A stretch of DNA of 64,000 nt from NCBI RefSeq assembly GCF_000963965.1, contig NZ_BAMX01000024.1, forward strand, positions 124,001 through 188,000. Direction: 5' to 3'. The position numbers and the translations under genes were made by a program. Under the pieces are notes generated by a model. The model searched no databases. It was not told the origin of the DNA and worked only from the letters and a program-made list of their open reading frames with translations. Of the stretch, positions 1 through 8,719 are shown piece after piece; the first letter of the stretch is position 1, and each line of letters opens with the position of its first letter. Source of the stretch: Acetobacter orientalis. Its GTDB lineage: Bacteria > Pseudomonadota > Alphaproteobacteria > Acetobacterales > Acetobacteraceae.

Positions 1-476
1 TTTTGCCATTTGTACTGGGCCAAGTGCTGCAACCCTGGATTGGCAAATGGGCGCAGCGTAATAAAAAGCTGCTTTCATTAACTGACCGTGGGTCTATTCT
101 GATTGTGGTTTACGCAGCCTTTAGCGATGCGGTTATGCAAGGGCTTTGGCACAAAGTGCCTTTAAGCCAGTTAGGCATGATAGCGCTGATAGATTTTATG
201 TTGTTGGCTTGTGTGCTTATTTTAACCGCCCTGACCAGCCGTGCCGCAGGCCTGCCTTTAAAAGATGAAATAGCCGTTGTGTTTTGCGGGTCTAAAAAAA
301 CACTGGCTTCTGGGGTGCCAATGGCCAACGTGCTGTTTCCACCCGCCAGTGTTGGGCTTATTGTTTTGCCGTTAATGATTTACCACCAGATACAGCTTTT
401 TGTCTGTGCCGTGCTGGCACGTCGTTTTGCGGCCAGAACAGCGCAGCTTGAGAGCAAGCAGAGTGCAGGAGAGTAA
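1..476 (+). CDS. SBF-like bile acid:sodium symporter family protein, C-terminal part
   Basis: This reading frame enters from outside the window, so only the last ~157 residues are visible and the start is unknown. The protein is hydrophobic with several membrane spans. It carries the segment FCGSKKTLASGVPMANVLF, which resembles the conserved cytoplasmic/membrane region of SBF-like (SLC10A7/YfeH type) transporters. The tail after the last span is short and basic. A purine-rich GCAGGAGAG just before its stop serves as ribosome site for the decarboxylase gene 4 bases downstream, so the two are probably co-transcribed. The transported substrate cannot be told from the sequence. Confidence 0.72.
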   Translation, partial: LPFVLGQVLQPWIGKWAQRNKKLLSLTDRGSILIVVYAAFSDAVMQGLWHKVPLSQLGMIALIDFMLLACVLILTALTSRAAGLPLKDEIAVVFCGSKKTLASGVPMANVLFPPASVGLIVLPLMIYHQIQLFVCAVLARRFAARTAQLESKQSAGE

Positions 477-480
477 AACG

Positions 481-1950
481 ATGGCCGGGTTAGACCCCAA
501 AAACTGGGATGAATTACGCACACTCGGCCACCGTATGCTTGATGATATGCTGGATAGCATACAAAGCGTGGCAGACGGCCCCGTATGGCAACCTATGCCC
601 CAAACGGTAAGGCAAGGGTTTGCCCAGCAGCCTTTACCCAAAACCGCGCAAGCGCTGCCTGCTTTGTATGAGCAATTTACCAAAAATGTGCAGCCTTATG
701 CCGTAGGCAACCGGCACCCCCGTTTTATGGGGTGGGTGCACGGAGGGGGCACGGCCCAAGGCATGCTGGCCGAAATGTTGGCGGCAGGGCTAAATGCCAA
801 CCTTGGCGGGCGTGACCATGCCCCGGTTGAGGTGGAGCGTATGGTTATACGCTGGACAGCCACCATGCTGGGCTTTCCTGAAACGGCATCAGGCGTGCTG
901 GTTACGGGGTCTTCTTTAGCGAATTTTATTGCTGTGTTGACCGCCAGCCGCGCCGTGCCAGAGGGTATTGCCATGCGGGAGGCTGGCATACAGGGCCGTA
1001 AATTGGTTGGTTATGCAGCCGAGAGCGCACATGGTTGTGTGGCGCGTGCTTTTGATATGGCGGGCCTAGGCATGCAAGCCTTACGCCGCGTGCCGGTAGA
1101 TGCTGCTTTTAAGCTAGATATGGCGGCCCTACAGCGCATGGTAGCGCAAGACCGCACAGCAGGGTTTGAGCCATTTTTGGTGGTTGGCACCGCCGGTACG
1201 GTAGATACGGGAGCCATTGACCCACTGGCAGACTTAGCAGCGTTTGCACGGGAGCAGGGGCTTTGGTTCCATGTTGATGGTGCGTTTGGTGCCCTGGCTT
1301 GCCTCTCCCCCGCGCATGCGCCTGCTTTGGCTGGCATAGAGCAGGCCAATAGTATTGCGCTTGATTTTCATAAATGGGCACAAACTCCTTACGATGCGGG
1401 GTGTGTGCTTGTACGTGAAGAAGGCCGGCAGGCGGTGGCTTTTGCGCAGTCACTCGCGTACCTCTCCCGCGAGGAAAGAGGTGTTGCTGCTAGTGCTCCA
1501 TGGTTTTGTGACCTTGGGCCAGATCTGTCACGCGGGTTTAGAGCCCTTAAAGTGTGGTTTACGCTGGCGGGTTTTGGCACCGAAGGGCTTGGGAACGTGG
1601 TCGCGCAGTGCTGTGACGTTGCGCGTTATTTGGCCGAGCGTGTAAAAGCCACACCAAGTTTAGAGCTGTTGGCCCCAGTAACCCTGAACGTTGTGTGCTT
1701 TCGTGTAAAAGAGGGAGCCGCTGACCTAGATACTTTGAATGCTGAGCTTGTGAAAGACCTGCAAGAAAGCGGTATTGCTGTGCCCTCTACCACCATAGTG
1801 CAGGGCAAGCTGGCCATTAGGGCCGCTATAGTAAACCACCGTACAACGCAGCAGGATATTGATATTATGCTGCATGCAGTGCTGGAACTGACACAAAAGC
1901 GCACGGGTGCCAAAGTACCTCATGCGCAGGGGCAGCCTTTACCCGTGTAA
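481..1950 (+). CDS. PLP-dependent group II decarboxylase (aromatic-L-amino-acid decarboxylase-like)
   Basis: 489 residues, a normal length for cytosolic group II PLP decarboxylases. The expected pieces are in order: N-terminal helices with [13 protein letters not shown] (about residues 78-90), VTGSSLANF in the cofactor-binding fold, the HVDGAFG segment with the Asp that contacts the pyridine nitrogen, and DFHKW with the Schiff-base lysine at residue 298. The frame is open upstream to about base 400, but ATG 481 is preceded by AGGAGAG at good spacing and gives the family-typical N-terminus. Substrate is uncertain: tryptophan/tyrosine/DOPA-type or another amino acid. The last 12 bases overlap the convergent cobT gene. 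Confidence 0.85.
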   Translation: MAGLDPKNWDELRTLGHRMLDDMLDSIQSVADGPVWQPMPQTVRQGFAQQPLPKTAQALPALYEQFTKNVQPYAVGNRHPRFMGWVHGGGTAQGMLAEMLAAGLNANLGGRDHAPVEVERMVIRWTATMLGFPETASGVLVTGSSLANFIAVLTASRAVPEGIAMREAGIQGRKLVGYAAESAHGCVARAFDMAGLGMQALRRVPVDAAFKLDMAALQRMVAQDRTAGFEPFLVVGTAGTVDTGAIDPLADLAAFAREQGLWFHVDGAFGALACLSPAHAPALAGIEQANSIALDFHKWAQTPYDAGCVLVREEGRQAVAFAQSLAYLSREERGVAASAPWFCDLGPDLSRGFRALKVWFTLAGFGTEGLGNVVAQCCDVARYLAERVKATPSLELLAPVTLNVVCFRVKEGAADLDTLNAELVKDLQESGIAVPSTTIVQGKLAIRAAIVNHRTTQQDIDIMLHAVLELTQKRTGAKVPHAQGQPLPV

Positions 1951-3879
1951 ACTGGTTTTGCGTGCGCCACCTTTGCGTTTTTCATCAAACAAAGCAGAGA
2001 GAGACTGGAGCATGGTGCCGCCCAGTTCTTCTGCATCGGTAATGGTAACGGCGCGTTGGTAATAGCGCCCCACATCGTGCCCAATACCGATAGCCGATAG
2101 TTCGACCGGGCTGCGGTTTTCTATCATGTGAATGACTTCCCGCAGGTGGTCTTCAAGGTAGGATGCGGGGTTGACTGACAGGGTGCTGTCATCAACTGGT
2201 GCGCCGTCAGAAATAACCATAAGAATTTTACGGGATTCTGGGCGGCTTTTTAGGCGGCGCCATGCCCACAGCAGGGCCTCACCATCGATATTTTCTTTTA
2301 GTAAGCCTTCGCGCAGCATAAGGCCCATATTGGCGCGGGCGCGCCGCCATGGCAGATCTGCTGCTTTGTAAATAATATGGCGTAGGTCGTTTAAGCGGCC
2401 CGGTGCTTCGGGCTTGCCGTCTTTCAACCATTTCTCGCGGCTTTGGCCGCCCTTCCATGCGCGGGTCGTAAAGCCCAGAATTTCTACTTTCACGCCGCAC
2501 CGCTCAAGGGTGCGGGCCAGAATATCGCCGCAGGAGGCAGCAACGGAAATAGGGCGGCCCCGCATGGAGCCAGAGTTATCTATCAGCAGGGTTACGGCTG
2601 TATCTCTAAACTCTGTATCGCGTTCGCGTTTGTAAGACAGTGAGAGCAGGGGGTTAACCACCACGCGGGAAAGGCGGCCAGCATCAAGCAGGCCTTCTTC
2701 CATATCAAAGTCCCACGAGCGTGTTTGTTGCGCCATGAGCTTGCGTTGCAGCTTATTCGCTAGGCGGGACACAACGCCGTGCAAGGTGGCGAGTTGCAGG
2801 TCTAGCTGGTGGCGTAGGCGGTTGAGTTCTTCTGGCTCGCACAGGTCTTCGGCCCGTACTTCCTCATCAAACTGGGTGGTGTAGGCGTGGTAGGTTTTAG
2901 CGGTTTCGCCCGGTGTTATGTCTTGGCGTTTGCCGGGGCCTGCGGCATCGCCTGTGCCTTCGGCCCCGCTACCTTCCCCTTCTTCTTCTGCCATATCGGG
3001 CGAGAAATCACCTGAGCCAGCTAATAGTTGGGGCTCTGGTGTGCTGGGAGAGGTTTCTGGCTCAGACGGTGGTGCGTCATCATCCTGCTCTGGGGGGGCA
3101 GACGTGTCTTGCTCTTGGGAGTCGGTTGTTTCTGCACCGCTTTCGTTTTCATCTACGTCATCAGAAGAGGTTTCCTCTTCTTCTTCCGTAAGAGAACAGG
3201 CCGCGAGAATCTGGCGAGACGCCCGAGCATAAGCAGCTTGGTCATCTGCATGTGCTTTGAGATGTGCAAGGGCGTCTTGCGCTTTGCTGGGCAGGGCTGC
3301 GCGCCATTTATTAAGAATAGTTTGGGCCGCAACAGGTGATGGCTCACCCGTTAACGCCTCACGCGCTAAAAGCTCGAGGGCTATGGCCGGAGCCAGCAGA
3401 GCAGGGTCTGTCATTTGCGCCAGCCCGCCCTCGCGGCATTCTGCCTCTAGCCGTTGGCGTAGGTTGGCAGCAACGCCTTTCATGTGGCGTGCGCCTACGG
3501 CCTCAATACGGGCTTGCTCGAGTGCGTCGTACACGTCTCGGGCGGTGGCGTCTTCTGGCAGGCGGCTAAGGTGTAGGGTGCTGTCGTGGTGTTTAAGGCG
3601 AAGTGCTTGGGCATCTGCCGCACCGCGAATGCGGATAAGCTCTTCTTCTTTCATGTGGCGTGTGGGGGCGGGTAGGCGTGCTTTACCCCCTAGGCTGAGA
3701 GATGCCACAGGCATGTGCCCGGTATGGAAAGAGACCTCGGCCTCACGCTGGCCCCCCATAGCACGGAGCGTTGCGGCTGTAGCCTGTTTAAAGGCGTCTA
3801 CCCGGTCGGCTGGGTTGCCGGTAGGGGCTTGATTATGCCCTGCCGGTGTGGCCTGCGTGCCTGTTTTGCTCTCTGCCAT
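1939..3879 (-). CDS. cobT: Aerobic cobaltochelatase subunit CobT
   Basis: 646 residues, typical of CobT. With CobS it forms the AAA+ chaperone-like part of the aerobic cobaltochelatase, which together with CobN inserts cobalt into hydrogenobyrinate a,c-diamide. The N-terminal CobT domain (about 1-220) is followed by a strongly acidic, Glu/Asp/Ser/Pro-rich linker (about 225-330). A C-terminal von Willebrand A domain has the metal-site motif DNSGSM near residue 433 and a second VISDGAP strand. cobS lies directly upstream on the same strand, 28 bases away, so the two form an operon. No cobN is in the window; CobST pairs may also serve other chelatase-like roles, but the cobalt role is the established one. 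Confidence 0.93.
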   Translation of the reverse strand: MAESKTGTQATPAGHNQAPTGNPADRVDAFKQATAATLRAMGGQREAEVSFHTGHMPVASLSLGGKARLPAPTRHMKEEELIRIRGAADAQALRLKHHDSTLHLSRLPEDATARDVYDALEQARIEAVGARHMKGVAANLRQRLEAECREGGLAQMTDPALLAPAIALELLAREALTGEPSPVAAQTILNKWRAALPSKAQDALAHLKAHADDQAAYARASRQILAACSLTEEEEETSSDDVDENESGAETTDSQEQDTSAPPEQDDDAPPSEPETSPSTPEPQLLAGSGDFSPDMAEEEGEGSGAEGTGDAAGPGKRQDITPGETAKTYHAYTTQFDEEVRAEDLCEPEELNRLRHQLDLQLATLHGVVSRLANKLQRKLMAQQTRSWDFDMEEGLLDAGRLSRVVVNPLLSLSYKRERDTEFRDTAVTLLIDNSGSMRGRPISVAASCGDILARTLERCGVKVEILGFTTRAWKGGQSREKWLKDGKPEAPGRLNDLRHIIYKAADLPWRRARANMGLMLREGLLKENIDGEALLWAWRRLKSRPESRKILMVISDGAPVDDSTLSVNPASYLEDHLREVIHMIENRSPVELSAIGIGHDVGRYYQRAVTITDAEELGGTMLQSLSALFDEKRKGGARKTSLHG

Positions 3880-3907
3880 ACCTTAGCAGCCTTCCCCCTC
3901 TAAAACC

Positions 3908-4915
3908 TCAAGCGCCCTGTTTGGCGAGTGGGCTGGTGTTAAAGCAACGCTGGTAATATTCGGCCACCATGTTGCGTTCTGCCTCATCGCACTTGTTCAG
4001 GAACGTTACGCGGAAGGCGAAGGCTGTATCTTTGAAAATACGCTCGTTTTCTGCCCACGCAATAACAGAGCGTGGAGACATAACGGTTGAGAGGTCTCCG
4101 GCCATGAAGCCAGCGCGCGTTAGGTTGGCAAGGGCTACCATATTTTCAATGGTGCCTTTGGCGGCTTTGTCTTCTGGGTTAATGCCAAGGCGGGAGAGAA
4201 CAATGCCCACTTCCTGCGCATGGGGCAGGTAGTTGAGAGAGGTGACAATGTTCCACCGATCCATCTGGCCTTGGTTGATTTGCTGTGTACCATGGTACAG
4301 GCCTGTTGTGTCGCCCAAACCAATGGTGTTGGCTGTAGCAAACAGGCGAAACCACGGGTGGGGTTTAATAACGCGGTTTTGGTCGAGCAGGGTAAGCTGG
4401 CCTTCTACCTCAAGCACGCGCTGAATAACGAACATAACATCTGGGCGGCCTGCATCATATTCATCAAACACAAGGGCGCAGGGGTGTTGCAGGCACCACG
4501 GCAGCAGGCCTTCTTGAAATTCGGTAACCTGTTGGCCATCGCGCACGACAATGGCGTCTTTCCCCACGAGGTCTATACGGGAGACGTGGCTGTCTAGGTT
4601 AATACGAATGCACGGCCAGTTTAGGCGGGCTGCAATCTGCTCAACATGGGATGACTTACCGGTGCCATGAAAACCCTGCACCATAACGCGGCGGTTAAAG
4701 GCAAAGCCCGCCAGAATGGCCAGTGTGGTGTCGTGGTCAAAACGGTAGGCGGGGTCTTTGGCGGGCACATGCTCTGTACGTAGCGAAAAGGCCGGTACGG
4801 TCATATCTGAATCGATACCGAAGACATCGCGCACTGAAACTTCAAGATCCGGCGTGGAAAGTGCCGAAATGGGCGGAAGATCACTAGGTGAGGCCGGGTT
4901 TGAAGACTCAGTCAT
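3908..4915 (-). CDS. cobS: Aerobic cobaltochelatase AAA+ ATPase subunit CobS
   Basis: 335 residues, close to known CobS proteins. The N-terminus carries the family-specific segment around VPAFSLRTEHVPAKDP. An AAA+ ATPase core follows, with Walker A GFHGTGKSS at about residues 80-88, Walker B ALVFDEYDAGRPD and a sensor region LFATANTIGLGDTTG. The protein powers metal insertion by the CobNST complex in late aerobic cobalamin synthesis. It is the promoter-proximal gene of cobS-cobT on the minus strand; the 97 bases upstream separate it from the DnaJ-like gene, also on the minus strand. Confidence 0.95.
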   Translation of the reverse strand: MTESSNPASPSDLPPISALSTPDLEVSVRDVFGIDSDMTVPAFSLRTEHVPAKDPAYRFDHDTTLAILAGFAFNRRVMVQGFHGTGKSSHVEQIAARLNWPCIRINLDSHVSRIDLVGKDAIVVRDGQQVTEFQEGLLPWCLQHPCALVFDEYDAGRPDVMFVIQRVLEVEGQLTLLDQNRVIKPHPWFRLFATANTIGLGDTTGLYHGTQQINQGQMDRWNIVTSLNYLPHAQEVGIVLSRLGINPEDKAAKGTIENMVALANLTRAGFMAGDLSTVMSPRSVIAWAENERIFKDTAFAFRVTFLNKCDEAERNMVAEYYQRCFNTSPLAKQGA

Positions 4916-5012
4916 GCTGTATCCGTCTGTGCGTTATGGTGGTGGACAAAACAAGGTACCCTGCTGTGCGTGAGGGTGCCAATAGGGAAGGTTAAGAAAC
5001 AGGATGACATGA

Positions 5013-5624
5013 TCACCCTGCTTTTTCGAGTCCTTCAGAGGTAAGGTGTGTTCTTACAATTGTGAAGGCCACATTAATAACCTTAAGCCGCTCTTCGGCT
5101 CTGCGGTCACCATTGTTGGTGTCTGGGTGGTGTTTACGCGCCAGATCACGATAGCGCGCTTTGGCAACGTCTAGCGTTACTGGCCAGTCTAACCCCAGTG
5201 TGGCTAAAGATTCCCGCAAGGGTTCTGGGGCGCGTGGCATGGCCGCTTTACGTTTTTGCTCAGCACGTGCGCGGCGGTTGCGGCCCAGAATATCGAGCGG
5301 GTCGAGAATTTCTTCTTCGTTGAAAGTGCTCTGTTTTGGCCGGGCTGCACTCTGGCCAAACGCCCAAGACGGACGGTCCCACGCAATGTCTGCACGCAGG
5401 TGGGCTTCTATCTGGCCGGGAGACATGCCTTTGTAATAGTCCCAACGGGCATTATACTCCCGCACATGCTCAAGACAGAACCAGAAATACTGGTTCAATG
5501 TATCGCGTGAGCGGGGGGCACGATAACCGGCGGGTTTGTCACAGTCTGGCATGTCACAGCAGCGCTGTGGGGCGTCCGGGTCCGGGTCGAACGCCCTATG
5601 ACGGGTATTCCTTCGCTTCATCAT
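5013..5624 (-). CDS. J-domain (DnaJ-like) protein
   Basis: About 203 residues with a C-terminal J domain: LGLDWPVTLDVAKARYRDLARKH followed by HPDTNNGD, which contains the diagnostic HPD tripeptide. The N-terminal half has four cysteines/histidines in CCDMPDCDKPAGYRAP and a conserved WFCLEHVREYNARWDYY segment. This architecture is known in alphaproteobacterial DnaJ-domain proteins that sit between cobS and bolA. It probably acts as an Hsp70 co-chaperone for an unknown client. I start at the Met-Met pair (5624) because that begins the conserved basic region and leaves 44 bases to the divergent bolA; the frame stays open another 75 codons upstream but would cross bolA. Confidence 0.85.
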   Translation of the reverse strand: MMKRRNTRHRAFDPDPDAPQRCCDMPDCDKPAGYRAPRSRDTLNQYFWFCLEHVREYNARWDYYKGMSPGQIEAHLRADIAWDRPSWAFGQSAARPKQSTFNEEEILDPLDILGRNRRARAEQKRKAAMPRAPEPLRESLATLGLDWPVTLDVAKARYRDLARKHHPDTNNGDRRAEERLKVINVAFTIVRTHLTSEGLEKAG

Positions 5625-5668
5625 CAGGGTTATGTGCGTGCTCAGTGGTTCTGCGCAAGGGGTAAGAT

Positions 5669-6007
5669 ATGGCAACGTTACGCAATTCAGATACGACACC
5701 AGCAGTCTTGGGGGCACGTGCAACGCGCGTGCAGGAGGTTTTGACCAAAACCTTTGCCCCCCAGAGACTCGAAATTTTGGACGAAAGCCACCGGCATGCA
5801 CACCATGCCCCCATGGTGCGTGGGCCAGAAGCTGGTGCGTCTGAAACACATTTTAGAGTGCAATTGGTGAGTGCGGCCTTTGAAGGGGTAAGCCGGGTTA
5901 ACCGCTCACGCATGGTGCATGATGCCTTGGGGGGCGAGTTTGAAACCGGGTTGCATGCGCTGGCCTTGAGCCTGCGCACCCCAGAAGAAGACGCGGCTCT
6001 TTCATGA
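5669..6007 (+). CDS. BolA family protein
   Basis: 112 residues with a BolA fold: the helix RATRVQEVLTKTFAPQRLEI, the His-containing loop DESHRHAHH, then the ETHFRVQLVSAAFEGVSRVNR signature and the HALALSLRTPEE end. BolA proteins work with monothiol glutaredoxins in iron-sulfur and iron homeostasis. The gene is divergent from the J-domain gene and overlaps the next gene by 4 bases (ATGA), which implies translational coupling to the downstream lipoprotein. Which BolA subtype it is cannot be decided from the sequence alone. Confidence 0.92.
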   Translation: MATLRNSDTTPAVLGARATRVQEVLTKTFAPQRLEILDESHRHAHHAPMVRGPEAGASETHFRVQLVSAAFEGVSRVNRSRMVHDALGGEFETGLHALALSLRTPEEDAALS

Positions 6008-6597
6008 ATAAGGTTACGCAATTAGCACGGGCAGCTAAAGGCGTTGTGGCGGCAAGGCGGTTTGTTTTGCTGGGCACGTTGTTTTTGGCAGCCTGCGCAG
6101 GCGGGCAGGGTGGGTTAGGTAAGCCCGCCCAAACAGAAACAGCCCGTGTTGAAGCCTATTTGCGCACAGCACAGCTTAAAAATGTGCCTTTTGTGCAAAC
6201 ATGGCCCAATGGGGCAACTGGGGGGGGCGGGTTAACATATCGCCCCGGTTACCTGCATCTTGTTTATACCGCACCCCACGGTATGGATTTAGAAGCCTCA
6301 GGCAGCCACGCCGTGTTTAAGGATGCGCAGGCCGGGTCTGAAACGCATATGGGCCTGTCGCATAACCCTTTGGGGTTATTGCTGGGTAACCCTATTCAGC
6401 TTTCTGGTGCTGTGCAGGTGACCGATGTGCAAAAAACACCCGGCGTGCTGCAAATTTCTATGGCCCGGCGCGATAACCCTTCACAGGGGTTAGTGACGCT
6501 GCTTTTTCAGGACTCTGGGCGTGCGCTCACGTTGCACGATATTACTGTGGTTGATGAGCGCCGCCATAAGGTGCTTATTCAGCTTCAAGCTCAGTAA
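6004..6597 (+). CDS. LolA-like outer-membrane lipoprotein carrier family protein, itself a lipoprotein
   Basis: 197 residues. A basic N-terminus and hydrophobic stretch end in the lipobox LFLAAC with Cys31, so the mature protein is probably a lipid-anchored periplasmic protein. The rest looks like a LolA-type half-barrel: TARVEAYLRTAQ at the start, GGGGLTYRPGYLHLVYTAPHGMDLEA (two adjacent strands) and a later PLGLLLGNPIQL segment. Classic LolA is soluble, so this is a lipoprotein relative that may bind lipids or act in envelope maintenance. It is coupled by ATGA overlap to bolA and its last 23 bases overlap the convergent lipB. Confidence 0.7.
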   Translation: MNKVTQLARAAKGVVAARRFVLLGTLFLAACAGGQGGLGKPAQTETARVEAYLRTAQLKNVPFVQTWPNGATGGGGLTYRPGYLHLVYTAPHGMDLEASGSHAVFKDAQAGSETHMGLSHNPLGLLLGNPIQLSGAVQVTDVQKTPGVLQISMARRDNPSQGLVTLLFQDSGRALTLHDITVVDERRHKVLIQLQAQ

Positions 6598-7264
6598 AGG
6601 GAGTGGGCTGGCTGCCAAAAACGGGCTGCCAGTTTGCCACCAAAGCGGCATCGAGCTGGGGTTGGGTCACATTTAGCCCCAGCTTTTCAAAGCTGGTTAC
6701 GCCATATTCTTTTATGCCGCAGGGCACAATGCCTTCAAAATCTACCATGTTGGGGCGCAGGTTTATGGAAATGCCGTGCCAGCTCACCCAGCGAGAGACA
6801 CGTACACCAATAGCGGCAACTTTCTCTTCTAAACCTGTGCGGGGGTCTACAACCCATACGCCCACCCGGTTTTCCCGACATTCACCCTTTAGGCCGAATG
6901 TAGCGAGAGTGCGAATAACCCATGCTTCTAGGCCGTGCACATAGGCGCGTAGGTCTCTGGGGGGGATGGTGCCGTGGGGCTTTTGAAGGTCGAGCATAAG
7001 GTAGGCGATTCTTTGCCCTGGGCCATGGTATGTCCATTGCCCACCACGCCCGGCATCGTAAGTGGGGTAATTGTGGGGGTTAAACAGGTCTTCTGGGCGG
7101 GCAGAAGTGCCAGACGTATAAAGGGGCGGGTGCTCGAGCAGCCAGACGCGTTCTTGTGCGTTTGCTGCGCGTATTTTTTGCGCAATGTCCTGCATTCTGG
7201 AGAGAGCGAAGGGGTAGGGAACAGGTTTTTTGCTTATTTCCCATAAAAAATGCTCGTTGGTCAT
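6575..7264 (-). CDS. lipB: Octanoyltransferase LipB
   Basis: 229 residues. LipB moves octanoyl from octanoyl-ACP to the lipoyl domains of 2-oxoacid dehydrogenases and GcvH, the first step of lipoate synthesis. Visible motifs are the family signature GRGGQWTYHGPGQ (about 71-83), catalytic lysine in EKVAAIGVRV, GISINL and the catalytic cysteine in GIVPCGI. These match the Cys/Lys dyad of the family. The ATG at 7264 is followed immediately by the conserved N-terminal EHFLWEIS segment. The 3' end overlaps the convergent LolA-like gene. Confidence 0.96.
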   Translation of the reverse strand: MTNEHFLWEISKKPVPYPFALSRMQDIAQKIRAANAQERVWLLEHPPLYTSGTSARPEDLFNPHNYPTYDAGRGGQWTYHGPGQRIAYLMLDLQKPHGTIPPRDLRAYVHGLEAWVIRTLATFGLKGECRENRVGVWVVDPRTGLEEKVAAIGVRVSRWVSWHGISINLRPNMVDFEGIVPCGIKEYGVTSFEKLGLNVTQPQLDAALVANWQPVFGSQPTPFTELEAE

Positions 7265-7339
7265 TGCCGCCTGATGCTTGTTCGGTTATAGGGCTTCTCA
7301 CCAAACGGTATCGCACTTTATGGTACTGGTTGTCACGGG

Positions 7340-7426
7340 GCGGCCGTGGCGGAATGGTAGACGCGCAAGCTTGAGGTGCTTGTGGGGGAATACCCCGTGG
7401 AAGTTCGAGTCTTCTCGGCCGCACCA
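7340..7426 (+). tRNA. tRNA-Leu (anticodon GAG)
   Basis: A complete class II tRNA. The acceptor stem GCGGCCG (7340-7346) pairs with CGGCCGC (7416-7422), followed by A73 and an encoded CCA (7424-7426). The anticodon arm is CAAGC, loop TTGAGGT, GCTTG, giving anticodon GAG (7373-7375), which reads CTC and CTT leucine codons. A long variable arm (about 7383-7400) and a T-arm GTTCGAGTC are present. Confidence 0.97.
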
Positions 7427-7430
7427 AATC

Positions 7431-7479
7431 CTGACACCAAGAAAATTCAGATTTTTAAACTGGTTTTTCTTGGTGTCAG
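7431..7479 (+). terminator. Long perfect inverted repeat just after tRNA-Leu, likely transcript 3' end structure
   Basis: A 15-base arm (7431-7445, starting CTGACACCAAG) is exactly complementary to 7465-7479, with a 19-base spacer. It starts 4 bases after the tRNA CCA end. There is no clean T-run after the right arm, so it is not a textbook Rho-independent terminator; it may define the tRNA 3' end or be a remnant of tRNA-linked DNA. Confidence 0.55.
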
Positions 7480-7726
7480 ATATTTCCCAAATTTTATGAC
7501 GAAAATGTAAAAAAGTGGTTTTGCCACATTAAGGCCGCTGTTGCGTTGTTTAAACGCCACGTAATGTTGGTTGCAGCGCAGCATGCCTTGGTAAGTTGGT
7601 GGTAAAAATAACCAACGCTAAGGCAGGCAGCATATATGGGCTAAGTTTGACCTGAGCGGTAAGCTGATATTAGCTGTTACGCGGTGCAATGTTTTGAAAC
7701 CTAATTTTGATCAAGGTGTCGTATTC
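7480..7726 (+). other. Intergenic leader upstream of galU with hairpin and mini-ORF
   Basis: No full gene here. A composite stem is visible at 7585-7624: GCCTT (7585-7589) pairs with AAGGC (7620-7624), and inside it GTTGGT (7595-7600) pairs with ACCAAC (7611-7616). A 13-residue mini-ORF (7564-7605) ends in two tandem Trp codons just before its stop, but has no visible ribosome site. TTGACC at 7647-7652 could be a -35 element, with a poor -10 near 7668-7673. Confidence 0.35.
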
Positions 7727-8611
7727 GTGTCCAAGCCCAAGCCATTACGTAAAGCAGTCCTGCCGGTAGCAGGGCTGGGTACACGCTTTCTGCCCGCAAC
7801 CAAAGCAATGCCAAAAGAAATGCTTACGGTTGTAGATAGGCCACTGATCCAGTACGCTATTGATGAAGCACGGGCCGCAGGTATTGAAGAATTCTGCCTG
7901 ATTACAGGCCGTGGTAAAGATTCTCTGATTGATTATTTTGATATTGCTTACGAGCTTGAGGCCACACTGCATGAGCGGCACAAGCTGGATGCACTGAAAG
8001 CCCTTGAGCCTAGTTCTATTCAGGCTGGGTCTTTGGTGGCGGTACGCCAGCAAGAGCCTCTGGGGCTGGGGCATGCTATTTGGTGTGCACGTAGCTTTAT
8101 TGGTGATGACCCGTTTGCTATTTTGCTGCCAGACGACATTGTGCAGGCTAAAACGCCGTGCCTGAAGCAATTAGCTGATGCCTATTACCAGACGGGCGGT
8201 AGCGTTGTTGCCGTAACAGAAGTGCCCAAAGAGCACACAAACCGTTACGGTATTTTGGAAACCGGTGCCGATGATGGCCGCATGGTTGAGGTGCGCGGGC
8301 TGGTTGAAAAACCCAAACCTGAAGAAGCGCCTTCTAACCTGTCCATTATTGGTCGCTACATTCTAACCCCAGAAATTATGCCTCACCTTTCCAAACTGGA
8401 AAAAGGGGCTGGTGGTGAAGTGCAGCTGACAGACGCCATGGCTAAAACCATTGGCGAAGTGCCTTTCCATGGTTTGCGTTATGAAGGTCGCCGTTTTGAC
8501 TGCGGTAATAAGGTTGGCTTCCTTGAGGCGCAGATTGCGTTTTCTCTCGAACGGCCAGACCTTGCAGATGATGTCAGAGCGTTTTTGAAAAACTACGTGA
8601 CTGAACTTTAA
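7727..8611 (+). CDS. galU: UTP--glucose-1-phosphate uridylyltransferase
   Basis: About 294 residues. The enzyme makes UDP-glucose for envelope and exopolysaccharide sugars. Motifs are the nucleotide-binding AVLPVAGLGTRFLPATKAMP near the N-terminus, PKEMLTVVDRPLIQYA, LPDDIV in the metal-binding region and LVEKPKPEEAPSN. The frame is open from a TTG at 7694, but I prefer GTG 7727: AAGG lies 10 bases before it and the conserved region starts 7 residues in. A Rho-independent terminator at 8658-8692 follows. Confidence 0.95.
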   Translation: MSKPKPLRKAVLPVAGLGTRFLPATKAMPKEMLTVVDRPLIQYAIDEARAAGIEEFCLITGRGKDSLIDYFDIAYELEATLHERHKLDALKALEPSSIQAGSLVAVRQQEPLGLGHAIWCARSFIGDDPFAILLPDDIVQAKTPCLKQLADAYYQTGGSVVAVTEVPKEHTNRYGILETGADDGRMVEVRGLVEKPKPEEAPSNLSIIGRYILTPEIMPHLSKLEKGAGGEVQLTDAMAKTIGEVPFHGLRYEGRRFDCGNKVGFLEAQIAFSLERPDLADDVRAFLKNYVTEL

Positions 8612-8657
8612 AACGCTTAGGCCTTTTTCTCGGTAAAAAGGGTGCGTGCGTATTTGG

Positions 8658-8692
8658 GCGGCCAGTGGCGTTTGTCATTGGCCGCTTTTTTT
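8658..8692 (+). terminator. Rho-independent terminator between galU and moaA
   Basis: GCGGCCA (8658-8664) pairs with TGGCCGC (8679-8685) around a 14-base loop that can extend the stem, followed by seven T (8686-8692). It ends the galU transcript 28 bases before the moaA start codon. Confidence 0.88.
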
Positions 8693-8719
8693 ATTGGGTG
8701 TTTGTTATATAAGGGACTC

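Noticed and set aside
3257-3832. 191-codon frame antisense to cobT
   Set aside because: Its sequence is a Ser/Arg/Ala-rich shadow of the high-GC cobT gene and shows no domain.
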